From positions 1-47,215 of the forward strand of contig JACPZD010000026.1 in assembly GCA_016195665.1 (NCBI GenBank): 47,215 nt of DNA. The letters are read 5' to 3'. The number at the start of each line of letters is the position of its first letter. The stretch's first letter is position 1. The translations under genes were made by a program, and so were the position numbers. The DNA comes from Gammaproteobacteria bacterium (lineage in GTDB: Bacteria > Pseudomonadota > Gammaproteobacteria > SURF-13). Shown in pieces: positions 8,308 to 20,193 of this stretch. Below the pieces are notes generated by a model. That model saw only the letters and a list, made by a program, of their open reading frames with translations, had not been told where the DNA came from and searched no databases.

Positions 8308-9638
8308 TACTCCTCAGTCTTATATTCCACATACGCCTCATCCCGCAAACTGCGCAGCCAGGCTTGCGTTTCCTCTTCGGTCTTGCGTTGCATAATCAGT
8401 TCACGGGCGCTGGAGCGCCGGAATTCCTCGGTGTTGTCGTGATCCCTGCGATCTATGAGCTGGACGATGTGCCAGCCGAACTGGGTCTGGAAGGGGGCGC
8501 TGATCTGGCCGGGTTGCAGTGAATTCATCACCTCCTCGAAGCGCGGCGCCAGGTCGCCGGGATTGACCCAGCCGAGACTGCCGCCGTTCACGGAGCTGGC
8601 GGCGTCGTCGGAGTGAGAGCGCGCCAGCGAGGCGAAATCCTCGCCGCCCTCGATACGCAGCTTGAGTTGCGCGAGGCGGGTCTCTGCCTCCTTGTCGGAA
8701 ACCAGTTCGTTGGTGCGCACCAAAATATGGCGAACCTGAGATTGCTTGACGATGCGCCCGCCTTGCGCGCCGCCGCGCTTGTCCAGCAGCGTGACGATGT
8801 GGAAACCGCTGGCGCTGCGGATGAGATCGGAAACATCGCCTGGTTTCATGGCGGGGACAACCTCCGCGAACAGGGTGGGCAATTGTCCCGTCTTGAGCCA
8901 GCCCAGATCGCCGCCCTGCAAGGCTTGCTGGTCGTTGGAGACGGCGCTGGCGGTTTGCTTGAAGTCCGCGCCGGCGCGTAATTTGGCCAACACTTCTTCG
9001 GCCTTTTTGTTCGCCGTCTGCACCTGCTCCGGAGTAGGCGCTTCAGGAAGCGCGATGAGGATTTGCGCGATGTGATATTCACTGTCGCCGCCGCCTGTGT
9101 CGCCTTGCAGCTTCTGGGTGGCGAGCAGGTTCTCCACCTCTTGCTCCGTCACGGTGATGCGATTGGCGATCTGGCGCTGGCGCAGGCGCGAGAGAACGAT
9201 CTCGGTGCGGATGTTTTCCCGGAAGGCGGCGAAGTCGAAGCCGTCGTGTTCGAGTACGCCGCGAAACTCTTTGAGCGACATGTTATTTTGCTTGGCGATG
9301 GTCTCGATGGCGCGATTGAGCGTGTCATCGTCTACCTTGATGCCCGAGGCATCGGCGAGTTGCAGTTGCAGGCGCTTGAGGATGAGCCGCTCCAGGAGTT
9401 GTTGGTTCAAAACGTCATTCGGCGGGATCTCGATATTCTGCTGGCGCATTTGCTGGGTCACGGTGTGTTTTTCCGCTTCCAGATCGGTCTTGGTAATCAC
9501 ATTGTCGTTGACCACGGCGAGGATGCGGTCCACCTCCGTGGCGGAGGCTGCGGCGTGAGCGGCGTTGATCGGGAAGAATGAGAGGCAGATCAACCAGGAC
9601 AACAAAACGATGGATGAGTAGCGTACGGCAACTTTCAT
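8307..9638 (-). CDS. surA: Peptidyl-prolyl isomerase/chaperone SurA
   Basis: Periplasmic chaperone that escorts unfolded outer-membrane proteins, LptD among them, to the BAM complex. The 443-residue protein is slightly longer than E. coli SurA (428). It has a signal peptide (about 1-29, ending AAHA), the N-terminal SurA domain opening VDRILAVVNDNVIT, and two parvulin domains beginning near YHIAQILIALPEAP and QVRHILVRTNELVS, with repeated GGDLGW / GGSLGWVNPGDL. The start at 9638 follows GGAAAG; a start at 9692 would put 18 extra residues before the signal peptide. It lies downstream of lptD, separated by repeat B1. Confidence 0.95.
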   Translation of the reverse strand: MKVAVRYSSIVLLSWLICLSFFPINAAHAAASATEVDRILAVVNDNVITKTDLEAEKHTVTQQMRQQNIEIPPNDVLNQQLLERLILKRLQLQLADASGIKVDDDTLNRAIETIAKQNNMSLKEFRGVLEHDGFDFAAFRENIRTEIVLSRLRQRQIANRITVTEQEVENLLATQKLQGDTGGGDSEYHIAQILIALPEAPTPEQVQTANKKAEEVLAKLRAGADFKQTASAVSNDQQALQGGDLGWLKTGQLPTLFAEVVPAMKPGDVSDLIRSASGFHIVTLLDKRGGAQGGRIVKQSQVRHILVRTNELVSDKEAETRLAQLKLRIEGGEDFASLARSHSDDAASSVNGGSLGWVNPGDLAPRFEEVMNSLQPGQISAPFQTQFGWHIVQLIDRRDHDNTEEFRRSSARELIMQRKTEEETQAWLRSLRDEAYVEYKTEE

Positions 9639-9666
9639 AATAATCTTTCCAAATGTTAGAGAAGCT

Positions 9667-9762
9667 CTGAAAAATATATCGCCAACCGCCAAGGCGCCAA
9701 GGTCACCAAGGAAAAAGGCTTGAATTATAAGGGAAAATCTTGGCGTCTTGGCGGTTCAGCAC
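9667..9762 (+). repeat. CCGCCAAGG-type hairpin repeat, copy B1
   Basis: Begins CTCTGAAAAATATATCGCCA, then arm AACCGCCAAGGCGCCAAGGT, a loop, and arm TCTTGGCGTCTTGGCGGTTC. It sits between lptD and surA. A near-identical copy in inverted orientation lies at 14046-14143. Confidence 0.85.
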
Positions 9763-9794
9763 GAGTAAATCAGAGATGCCTTCAGTAAAATTCT

Positions 9795-12023
9795 CTATCT
9801 AAATGTACCAGGGTCCAGCAGACCCGCAAGCCCGCGCTTACCCCGGTGGCCGAAGCTGGTCAAGCCCTTCAACTCCAGTTGCAGAAACAGGGCGTTGTTG
9901 GTGTCGCCGCCGACGTTGCTGACGAAGCGGCGGCCCGCAACGCGCAGCGCCCAGCAGCAGGTGTCGTATTCCATGCCGATCAGGGCCTCGAGCGTGCGCC
10001 CGTCCCGCAGCGAATAGTTCCAGCGGCCGACCATGTTGATTCGACGATCCGCTTGCTGCGACAGCGGCCACAGCGCGGCCAGGTCGGTCTGTTCCAGTTC
10101 ATTACGACGCAGCCGATAGTCTAGCTTGAGTATGCGCTGGTTGTCAGGTTTATATTCAAATCCGAGGGTGCTCTTGTCTATGTCCTGGCTCTGTGGGTTC
10201 CACAGCAGGCCCGCGCTTGCCTTCCAATCGGGGATAAGTCCGCTGCTGTTCAATTCGGCTACGATGTCGGAGACATTCAGGGTCTCCGCGCTGTTGCCCG
10301 GAAGCACCACCCGGCGATCGCTAAAATAGACGATCTGTCCGATCCTGGCGTTGAACCGTTCCCTGCCGCTCTCTTTGTCCAGCAATCGGGAGGTGAGGGC
10401 GAGCGTGATTTGATTCGCATCACCGACCCGGTCCGCGCCGCTGAAGCGGTTACCCTGGAACAGGTTGGCGTAACTGAAATCCAGCAGATTGGTGTCGAAC
10501 ACCGGCAGCGACGATTGATCGCGGTACGGTACATACAAATAGTACAGCCGGGGCTCCAGGGTGTGCAGCAGAGCGGCATTGCTCCAGCTCAGGTCGCGTT
10601 CCAGATAAACGCCGCTGTCCAGGTTTAATACCGGCAAGGTCCGCGAGGGAGAGCTGCCGCCGGTGCCCGTCGTCTGTTGATCCAGCGCGTACTGGGTATA
10701 GCGCAGGTTCAGGCTGGGCGTAACAAAGCCGTAGGCATTCACCAGTGGCAGGCTCATACCGGGTTGCAGGTCAATCCGGTCGCCGACCACGCTGTCGCGC
10801 CGGTAGAAGTGCACATACTCGCCGTTGAACAGGGCGTTGCTGCCGTAGGCCTGTTGCGGCAGATTAAGCTTGACGAGCAACTGAGGCAGCCGCTGGTAGG
10901 GCCGGGCGCTGCCGGGCAGCGATTCGTCCACTGTTTGATAACTCTGCACGCGCCCGGTGAGCGACCAGAGATCGCCGCGGTACGTGGCATCGGCGCGCCG
11001 CTCGAGGTGCGTGGTACTGGCGACGCTCAAACTGGTGCCCAGCTCTCCGAAATAGTTTCTATCCGAGACGTAGCCGAACTCCAGTTCGCTGCTCCAGCGC
11101 GGTGCGAAATTCCAGACATTGCGGGTGGAAAGGAAAGCGCGCGACTTGTCGAGCACGTTATCGTTAGGGACATAACCTATGTTGGTGAGGCCGCCGCCGG
11201 CCGGGCTGATGTAACGAAACTCCCCCAGAAGCTGCACACCGCGTTTGCTCATCATGCGTGTGGTGAGGGTCGCATCGCGTTGCGGGGCGATATTCCAGTA
11301 GAAGGGAATGTGGATGTCGGTGCCGACCTGATCTGAGGTGCCGAAACTGGGCGTGAGAAAACCGGACTTGCGCTCGTCGGTGAGGGAGAAATTGATATAG
11401 GGCAGATAGAGAAACGGGACACCCTTGAATTCCAGCCAGACGTTGCGCGCCTCGCCGATGTTTTGCTCGTGATCCAGTTTGAGGTCGCTCGCATGCAGCA
11501 ACCAATCGTCATGGCCGGGATTGCAGGTGGTGAAGGTGGCCTGGGTAAGGCGTGTGTGGTTGGGATCTTCCATCACCAGCAGGGACGACTCGCCGCGCGC
11601 ATGGCGCTGCACCAGGCCGTAACGCGTCGCCTCAACCTGACCGTGACGCGCGCCCAGTTCCAGCCTGGCGCTGCCGCCCTCCACGGTCAAGCCATCCTGC
11701 TCGAAACGGATATTGCCGTGCGCCTCTACGGTATCCTGCGGCTGATTGTACGTCGCCGTGTCGGCATTGAGCCTTTGGTTGCCGCGGCGCACTTTGACAT
11801 CGCCGCTGAACTCGAAGATTTCGTTATCCGTGGCCCGGCTCTCATCGGCGTCGAGATAGGTCGCCTCATCGCCCTTGGCGTTGAAGGGCTGTGGCTCATG
11901 TTGATGCGAGGGGCCGCCGGGTTCTCCGCACAGCATCCAGTCGGAGGGAAGAACGGCGCCGCCTTGAGCGGCGGCGAGCGGACAAACGAGGATAAGGCCG
12001 ACCAGGCTGAGACGATTAGACAC
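9795..12023 (-). CDS. lptD: LPS-assembly protein LptD
   Basis: Outer-membrane beta-barrel that inserts lipopolysaccharide into the outer leaflet with LptE. The 742-residue protein has a signal peptide (about 1-19), then an LptA-like beta-jellyroll (near FSGDVKVRRGNQRLNADTA) and a large barrel domain (YLPYINFSLTDERKSGFLTP onward). Conserved cysteines are visible early (MLCGEPG), in TTCNPG and as the adjacent pair DTCCW; these are the positions used for the inter-domain disulfides. First gene of lptD-surA-pdxA-rsmA and divergent from amgK-murU, as in pseudomonads. Confidence 0.96.
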   Translation of the reverse strand: MSNRLSLVGLILVCPLAAAQGGAVLPSDWMLCGEPGGPSHQHEPQPFNAKGDEATYLDADESRATDNEIFEFSGDVKVRRGNQRLNADTATYNQPQDTVEAHGNIRFEQDGLTVEGGSARLELGARHGQVEATRYGLVQRHARGESSLLVMEDPNHTRLTQATFTTCNPGHDDWLLHASDLKLDHEQNIGEARNVWLEFKGVPFLYLPYINFSLTDERKSGFLTPSFGTSDQVGTDIHIPFYWNIAPQRDATLTTRMMSKRGVQLLGEFRYISPAGGGLTNIGYVPNDNVLDKSRAFLSTRNVWNFAPRWSSELEFGYVSDRNYFGELGTSLSVASTTHLERRADATYRGDLWSLTGRVQSYQTVDESLPGSARPYQRLPQLLVKLNLPQQAYGSNALFNGEYVHFYRRDSVVGDRIDLQPGMSLPLVNAYGFVTPSLNLRYTQYALDQQTTGTGGSSPSRTLPVLNLDSGVYLERDLSWSNAALLHTLEPRLYYLYVPYRDQSSLPVFDTNLLDFSYANLFQGNRFSGADRVGDANQITLALTSRLLDKESGRERFNARIGQIVYFSDRRVVLPGNSAETLNVSDIVAELNSSGLIPDWKASAGLLWNPQSQDIDKSTLGFEYKPDNQRILKLDYRLRRNELEQTDLAALWPLSQQADRRINMVGRWNYSLRDGRTLEALIGMEYDTCCWALRVAGRRFVSNVGGDTNNALFLQLELKGLTSFGHRGKRGLAGLLDPGTFR

Positions 12024-12325
12024 GTGAGAAACTCTTTAAGGCATATCAAAATTGATTCCCCGCGATTCATGTCGCGGGCTGCAAAATCAGTGTAGTTCCC
12101 TAAAATCGCATAGAATGGCTTGCTGTTCAATCCTTAACTCTAAGCAGATAGGTTGCCCCTTGCCGAGCACTTCTAAAAAAATACATAATTATCCTATCCT
12201 TAGGCGCTATTCTTACGGTAATAGCACCAATCTGGATCAAGTCCATCCAAAAGGCGATCCCGCCCGCGCGGGGATGGCGACCCAAATTCCGCAGCCGGAT
12301 GATCTTTTCGACACTACCTACCCCG
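12024..12325. other. Divergent intergenic region lptD / amgK with a 5'-UTR hairpin
   Basis: About 300 bases without a gene. A perfect 7-bp stem (CCCGCGA at 12059-12065, TCGCGGG at 12072-12078, 6-base loop) stands 36 bases upstream of the lptD ATG and would lie in its leader. An A/T-rich stretch near 12170-12215 is the likely promoter zone. No clear sigma-E consensus for lptD is seen. A G/C palindrome at 12251-12275 has no repeat partner. Confidence 0.5.
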
Positions 12326-14037
<1,712 letters not shown>

Positions 14038-14045
14038 TTTATGCA

Positions 14046-14143
14046 TGTTGAACCGCCAAGACGTCAAGACTTTTCTTTACAAATTCAAGCTTTTTTCTTG
14101 GTGACCTTGGCGCCTTGGCGGTTGGCGATATATTTTTCAGAGT
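14046..14143 (-). repeat. CCGCCAAGG-type hairpin repeat, copy B2
   Basis: Reverse complement of copy B1 (9667-9762) with few differences, sharing the terminal CTCTGAAAAATATATCGCCA. It lies between murU and the glycosyltransferase-like gene. With B1 it forms a 4.4-kb inverted pair around lptD, amgK and murU. Confidence 0.85.
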
Positions 14144-14161
14144 TTCCCTAACTCAGAACCA

Positions 14162-15400
14162 ATGAAACGCCCTCCGCACCTCTTGGTCGTGCTCAGCGCG
14201 CACGGTTTTGGACATGCTGCGCAGACCGCGCCGGTGGTGAATGAGTTGCGCCGGCGCATACCCGATCTACGTCTCACCCTGCGCAGCACAGTGCCTCATA
14301 CCTTGTTGCGCGCGCGTTTTGAAGGTGAGTTTGAACATCTTCCGACAAACAGCGACATCGGCATGGTCATGTCATCTGCGCTCGATGTGAAGGTCGAGGA
14401 GAGTGCTGAGGCCTATGCACAGTTCCACCAGCATTGGGAGAGGAGGATTCAACAGGAGGCCCGGCTACTCAAAGGGCTTGCTCCTGATTTGCTGTTATCG
14501 AATGTTGCTTATTTGCCGTTGGCCGGCGCCGCTGCGGCCGGTATATCCGCCGTGGCTATGTGTTCGCTCAACTGGGCGGACATTTATCTGCATTACTGCG
14601 CCCCAGCCCATAAACCTGCGGCCGAAGGCCGCACCGATTCTCCCTCTCCCCTTGGGGAGAGCGAAGCGAGGGGGGCGCAGCCGTGGCCCGAAGGGCCGGG
14701 TGAGGGAGAGGCTGCCCGATTCATTGGCTCCATACATGGCAGTAGCAAGGCCGGGCGGTCTCGCCCCGAGGCCGAGGAGATCCACCGCCAGATTGTCGAG
14801 GCCTACAACAGCGCCGCCGGTTTCTATCAGACCGAACCCGCCATGCCGATGCAGGACATCGCAAAGCGGCGGCCCATCGGCCCGGTCGCGCGGGTTGGGA
14901 TCGATCGCCGTCATGAAATCAACGAACGCCTGGCTTTGTCTGACAAGGCTCGCCTGGTATTGATTGCGCCCGGTGGCATTGCCCTGCGTTTACCTGTCGA
15001 ACAATGGCCGTCTGTTCGGGATATCTACTGGATAGTACAGTCGGACTGGAACGTCAATCACCCGAACGTAATCATTCTGGAGCAGTTGGGCATGCACTTT
15101 ACCGATGTGCTGAGAAGTTGCGACGCCCTGATAGGCAAACCCGGCTATGGCAGCTTCGCCGAGGCTGCCTGCAATGGAACGCCCGTATTGTACGTCAAAC
15201 GCAATGATTGGCCTGAGGAGCCCTGCCTCGTGGACTGGTTGCAGCGCCACGGCCGTTGTGTGGAGATTGATCGCAGTCGTCTGGGACAAGGCGAGGTCCT
15301 GGGACATCTGGAAACACTTTGGGCGCTGCCCGCCCCGTCACCGGTCGTCCCCTCCGGCATCACGCAAGCTGCGGAGTACCTCCACGCCTATCTGGATTGA
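14162..15400 (+). CDS. GT-B-fold glycosyltransferase-like protein
   Basis: A 412-residue protein resembling MurG/UGT-type GT-B enzymes and the sugar-binding N-terminal part of some bacterial arabinokinase-like proteins. N-terminal LVVLSAHGFGHAAQTAPVV is the glycine-rich first loop. The C-terminal IGKPGYGSFAEAACNGTPVL is the nucleotide-sugar-binding motif of GT-B enzymes. The substrate cannot be told. Residues about 153-184 come from an in-frame repeat insert (14618-14712) lying between the two lobes, where a linker would tolerate it. It follows murU on the same strand but is split from it by repeat B2, so co-function with recycling is not certain. Confidence 0.65.
   Translation: MKRPPHLLVVLSAHGFGHAAQTAPVVNELRRRIPDLRLTLRSTVPHTLLRARFEGEFEHLPTNSDIGMVMSSALDVKVEESAEAYAQFHQHWERRIQQEARLLKGLAPDLLLSNVAYLPLAGAAAAGISAVAMCSLNWADIYLHYCAPAHKPAAEGRTDSPSPLGESEARGAQPWPEGPGEGEAARFIGSIHGSSKAGRSRPEAEEIHRQIVEAYNSAAGFYQTEPAMPMQDIAKRRPIGPVARVGIDRRHEINERLALSDKARLVLIAPGGIALRLPVEQWPSVRDIYWIVQSDWNVNHPNVIILEQLGMHFTDVLRSCDALIGKPGYGSFAEAACNGTPVLYVKRNDWPEEPCLVDWLQRHGRCVEIDRSRLGQGEVLGHLETLWALPAPSPVVPSGITQAAEYLHAYLD
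14618..14712 (+). repeat. CTCTCCC/GGGAGAG repeat inside the glycosyltransferase gene, copy D2
   Basis: Includes the small hairpin GCGGCCGAAGGCCGC, then CCTCTCCCCTTGGGGAGAGC and GAAGCGAGGGGGGCG, and a second hairpin GTGGCCCGAAGGGCC. The core matches copy D1 in murU and is read in the same frame. Length stays a multiple of three in both genes. Confidence 0.85.
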
Positions 15401-15425
15401 ATATGCCTCATTGTGATGAATTCGG

Positions 15426-15546
15426 TTTTATCGCGGAGAACGCTGAGTCTCTATTCTGTGTTTAATTTTTCCTATGCGGTTATGAGGGAAAAGGGCGCAT
15501 GTTTTGTATTCCATTCAAATTTCCTCCGGGTCCTCTGCGGTAAATA
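15426..15546. repeat. CACCGCGGAGG-type hairpin repeat, copy R5 (degenerate)
   Basis: Left arm TATCGCGGAGAACGCTGAG, right arm TCCGGGTCCTCTGCGGTAAA, with a long loop. It spans the junction between the convergent glycosyltransferase-like and YdcF genes and ends at the YdcF stop codon. Confidence 0.65.
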
Positions 15547-16311
15547 TTAATACCTCACTCTGTACCAAACCATCCCCGCCATCTCGCGCAGCGCCAGGGC
15601 GCTCTTGCTCAGGGCGTGCGCGTTCGGCAGCCAGCGTAATACTTCAGGTGTGTCCTGCGCTGGCATGGAAGCGAATCCGGTTGGCGCCGGGATGGTCTTG
15701 ATGCCCGCCCGAGCGAAACTGTGCATGGCGCGCGGCATGTGCCAGGCATGGGTGACAAGATAGATCTCGACTCCGTGCTCGTCGAGTAGCGCCTTTGTGT
15801 AGAGTGCGTTTTCCGCCGTGCTGCGGCTTTGTTCTTCAGTCTCGACATCAGTGATCTGAAAATCCTCGGTCAGCGTCTTTTTCATCAGAACCGCTTCAGG
15901 GATCACTCCGCGCTCAAAGGGGTCGCCGGCCGAGACGATGATCGGCAGGCCGGTGAGGCGATGTAGTCGCGCACCGTAGCGCAGCCGTTCCAGCGCAAGC
16001 GCCGAAACCGTGTCGCCGCCATACTCCGGAGCCGCTGCGTACCGGCCTGCTCCGAGGATCACGATGGCCTGAGCGCGCGGCGCCTGCAAATCATTTGCGG
16101 TCAGTGCGGGATGCGTTTCCAGAGTGCGCATCAACCACTGCGTCGTCAACGGCAGGCTGAGGGCGTAGAGTCCGATCATGCTTAGCGAGATCAACACCCG
16201 GCCCAAAACCTTCCTGCGACGCAACAATATCGCCCCCAGCGCAGCGAGCAGCAGAAAACCGCCGGGCGGAAGTAACCAAGCCTCGATACCACGTGTAATT
16301 AGAATCTCCAT
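15547..16311 (-). CDS. YdcF/ElyC family inner-membrane protein
   Basis: A 254-residue protein with two N-terminal membrane segments (about residues 8-27 and 36-54) and a DUF218 domain: AIVILGAGRYA, LRYGARLHRLTG, STAENALYTKALL and VTHAWHMPRAMHSFARAG. Related ElyC and SanA proteins affect envelope polysaccharide and peptidoglycan synthesis; the reaction is not established. The start at 16311 follows AGGAGC six bases upstream. It is divergent from prfB with a gap of only 33 bases, so promoters must overlap the coding ends. Upstream in-frame codons are antisense to prfB and are not part of it. Confidence 0.85.
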   Translation of the reverse strand: MEILITRGIEAWLLPPGGFLLLAALGAILLRRRKVLGRVLISLSMIGLYALSLPLTTQWLMRTLETHPALTANDLQAPRAQAIVILGAGRYAAAPEYGGDTVSALALERLRYGARLHRLTGLPIIVSAGDPFERGVIPEAVLMKKTLTEDFQITDVETEEQSRSTAENALYTKALLDEHGVEIYLVTHAWHMPRAMHSFARAGIKTIPAPTGFASMPAQDTPEVLRWLPNAHALSKSALALREMAGMVWYRVRY

Positions 16312-16344
16312 AAGTGCTCCTGAGCATGTTAAAATCAACTTACT

Positions 16345-17449
16345 GTGACTGTACTCGAACTTAATCCCTTGTTTCAACGCATCAAGGATATGCAAGGGCG
16401 CAGCGCCGCCCTCAGGGGGTATCTTTGACTTCGATACCAAGGCTGAGCGCCTGACCGAGGTCGAGCGCGAGCTGGCGAATCCCGCCGTGTGGAGCAACCC
16501 CGAACGCGCCCAGGAACTCGGACGTGAGCGCGCCCAACTGCAACAGATTGTCGCTACTTTAACGCGACTGGGCGAAGGGCTCAGCGAGGCGCAGGAGTTG
16601 TTGGAGATGGCCGCCGAGGAAAACGACGAGGCTGCGGTCAACGCCATCTGCAAGGATCTCGACGCGCGCGAGAAGCAGCTCCAGGATCTGGAATTCCGCC
16701 GCATGTTCTCCGGGCCGATGGACGCCAACAACGCCTTCCTCGACGTTCAGGCCGGCTCCGGCGGCACCGAGGCGCAGGACTGGGCCAACATGCTGTTGCG
16801 CATGTATCTGCGCTGGGGCGAGCGGCGCGGCTTTAATCCGGAACTCATCGAAGTTTCGCCGGCTGAGGTGGCGGGCATCAAGAGCGCAACCATTAAATTT
16901 ACCGGCGACTACGCCTTCGGCTGGCTGCGCACCGAGACCGGCGTGCATCGCTTAGTGCGTAAGTCGCCGTTTGATTCCGGCAATCGTCGCCATACCTCAT
17001 TCGCTTCGGTGTTTGTCTCGCCTGAGGTGGACGACAGCATCGAGATTGACATCAACCCGGCTGATCTCAAGGTGGATACCTATCGCGCCAGCGGCGCGGG
17101 CGGGCAGCACGTCAATCGTACCGAATCCGCGATCCGTATCACCCACCTGCCGACCAATACTGTGGTGCAGTGTCAGAGCGACCGCTCGCAGCACAAGAAT
17201 CGCGCCACGGCGATGAGTCAGTTGAAGTCCAAGCTCTATGAACTTGAAATGCAAAAGCGTAATGCCACCAAGCAGGCGCTGGAAGACACCAAGGCCGACA
17301 TCGGTTGGGGCAGTCAGATCCGCTCTTACGTATTAGACCAGTCGCGCATCAAGGATTTACGCACCGGCGTGGAGAAGGCCAATACCCAGGCGGTGCTGGA
17401 TGGTGATTTGGACGATTTTATTGAGGCGAGTTTGAAAAAAGGATTATGA
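16345..17449 (+). CDS. prfB: Peptide chain release factor 2, with programmed +1 frameshift
   Basis: Recognises UGA and UAA and releases the peptide. The first 27 codons run from a GTG at 16345 ([18 protein letters not shown]...) to CTT at 16423-16425. They are followed in frame by TGA (16426-16428). A +1 shift continues at GAC (16427), giving about 367 residues, against 365 in E. coli. Downstream are the stop-codon-recognition motif region, GGTEAQDWA, and the catalytic [13 protein letters not shown] (GGQ). A stop at 16330 prevents any earlier start. The gene is followed by lysS, as in E. coli. Confidence 0.95.
16414..16429 (+). promoter_or_regulatory. RF2 programmed frameshift site
   Basis: The sequence AGGGGGTATCTTTGAC has an internal Shine-Dalgarno-like AGGGGG, three bases, then CTT TGA C. 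It is the same as the E. coli prfB site. When RF2 is scarce, the ribosome pauses at TGA and slips to GAC, so RF2 controls its own level. Confidence 0.97.
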
Positions 17450-17451
17450 AA

Positions 17452-17548
17452 ACAGGGAAAAGGGGAAAGGTAAAAGAGAAAAGGTATAAGCAGAGACTCG
17501 GGTTTTTGCCCCTTTTCTCTTTCCCCTTTCCTCTTGTATCTGTTTTTA
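17452..17548. repeat. Purine/pyrimidine hairpin between prfB and lysS
   Basis: A purine-rich strand (GGGAAAAGGGGAAAGG, AAAGAGAAAAGG) is mirrored by a pyrimidine-rich strand (CCCCTTTTCTCTTTCCCC), with outer AAACAG/CTGTTT pairing. It would form one long imperfect stem in the prfB-lysS transcript. It looks like another small repeat family, but no second copy is in the window. Confidence 0.6.
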
Positions 17549-17549
17549 T

Positions 17550-19046
<1,497 letters not shown>

Positions 19047-19056
19047 AGCCCGCGCC

Positions 19057-19911
19057 TCAAGACGTCAATAAGCGCTGCACCTCTGCCACCTCGACGGCGG
19101 TTTCTTCCTCGGAGGTGATGCTGAGTTCGGGGTCTATCCCCAAGCGAGCGAAGGCGGGAACCGTCTTCCAGTCCACTTGGGCATGCGGATGTTGAGTGCC
19201 GTGATAGCTCTGCAGGTTGGCGGCGATGACCACGTCGGTGTAATCGGCGGGGCCGTCCGGGTTGCGTTGCAGATACTCGTGACCCGCTGCGACGGCCACG
19301 AGTTCGGTCGGAAAGCCCCATGCCTTGAGGATCAGATGGCCGATCTGGGGGTGCATCCGGGCGACGATCCGCTCGAGTCTCTCTTCATCATCAATCAACT
19401 CCGGTACCTTCTCGGCGCGGCTCAAGATCGGGAGGGACCCGATGTCATGCACCAGCCCCGCCAGCATCGCCTCGTCGGGTTTAAGAGAGGTAAAGTGAGC
19501 GGCCAGGACGTGGCTGATGGCGGCGACCTGGGTGTTGTGCTGCCACAGCGCGGTCAACCGCTTTTTAAGCCGCACCGACTGACCGCGATGCAACTGATCC
19601 ATCACCAGGCTGGTGACCAGACTGCGTACCAGGACATTACCCAGCCGCGAGATGGCGGTTTGCAGATTATCCACCGGGCTGCGTCCCCGGTAGAGAGGAC
19701 TGTTGGCAACCTGGATGAGCCGTGCCGAGAGGGCGACGTCGGAGCCCATGATCCTGGCGATTTGAGAGGCCGAGGTCTTCGGATCGTCCACGACTTGACG
19801 TACCTTCAGGGCAACCTCCGGCAGGGTGGGCAACACCAGCCGGTTCTCTTCGATGTCCCGCAACAAATCGGCAAGAAATTTTTCTTCGATCCCGGTCGTC
19901 GTTTCGTTCAT
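19057..19911 (-). CDS. HDOD domain protein
   Basis: A 284-residue signalling-type protein consisting mainly of one HDOD domain: LPTLPEVALKVRQVVDDP, ALSARLIQVANSPLYRG, ISRLGNVLVRSLVTSL, and MLAGLVHDIGSLPIL in place of a full catalytic HD site. HDOD proteins are usually regulatory and linked to c-di-GMP or stress responses. Start 19911 (MNETTTGIEEKF) is preferred. A GTG at 19980 would extend it by 23 residues but begins inside repeat C1. The 3' end faces lysS, ten bases from its stop. Confidence 0.8.
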   Translation of the reverse strand: MNETTTGIEEKFLADLLRDIEENRLVLPTLPEVALKVRQVVDDPKTSASQIARIMGSDVALSARLIQVANSPLYRGRSPVDNLQTAISRLGNVLVRSLVTSLVMDQLHRGQSVRLKKRLTALWQHNTQVAAISHVLAAHFTSLKPDEAMLAGLVHDIGSLPILSRAEKVPELIDDEERLERIVARMHPQIGHLILKAWGFPTELVAVAAGHEYLQRNPDGPADYTDVVIAANLQSYHGTQHPHAQVDWKTVPAFARLGIDPELSITSEEETAVEVAEVQRLLTS

Positions 19912-19968
19912 AGGCTTATCGAAATCTTTATGGGTGTTTTGGTTATTCGTAGTATTCAGCCTGCTTTT

Positions 19969-20183
19969 CTCAGGAGTCACAAAGTAAGGTTACAATCTTT
20001 ATGATGTGACTCCTGAGTAAATACCCTGTTTTATCTACCCCCACCCTGTCTTTTGCGCTGTGCTTCCTGCGCCGCGCAAAAGTCCAGGGTGCACATCCCT
20101 GTGCACCCGTTCGGCAGCTTCGCTGCCTCACCCCCCTGCATAGGGGGCGGGGACGCGATGGGAAATGTAGTCTTACTTACTGA
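19969..20183 (+). repeat. GGAGTCAC-type element, long copy C1
   Basis: Starts with the inverted pair CTCAGGAGTCAC ... GTGACTCCTGAG, continues ACCCTGTTTTATCTACCCCC, and ends GTAGTCTTACTTACTGA. The shorter copy C2 (34900-35035) has the same ends in the same orientation. Relative to C2, C1 carries about 80 extra bases with three nested hairpins (TTTTGCGC...GCGCAAAA, GGGTGCACATCCCTGTGCACCC-like, GGCAGCTTCGCTGCC). It separates ygfZ from the HDOD gene. Confidence 0.8.
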
Positions 20184-20193
20184 CTTATGAGTA

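Noticed and set aside
12251-12279. A 29-base G/C palindrome resembling a type I-E CRISPR repeat (CCCGCGCGGGGATGG-like)
   Set aside because: Single copy with no spacer-repeat periodicity on either side.
16312-16731. 420-base upstream extension of the YdcF gene
   Set aside because: It is antisense to prfB, low in protein-like character, and a good ribosome binding site marks 16311.
19912-19980. GTG at 19980 as start of the HDOD gene
   Set aside because: It lies in element C1; added residues are low-complexity and unlike the family N-terminus.
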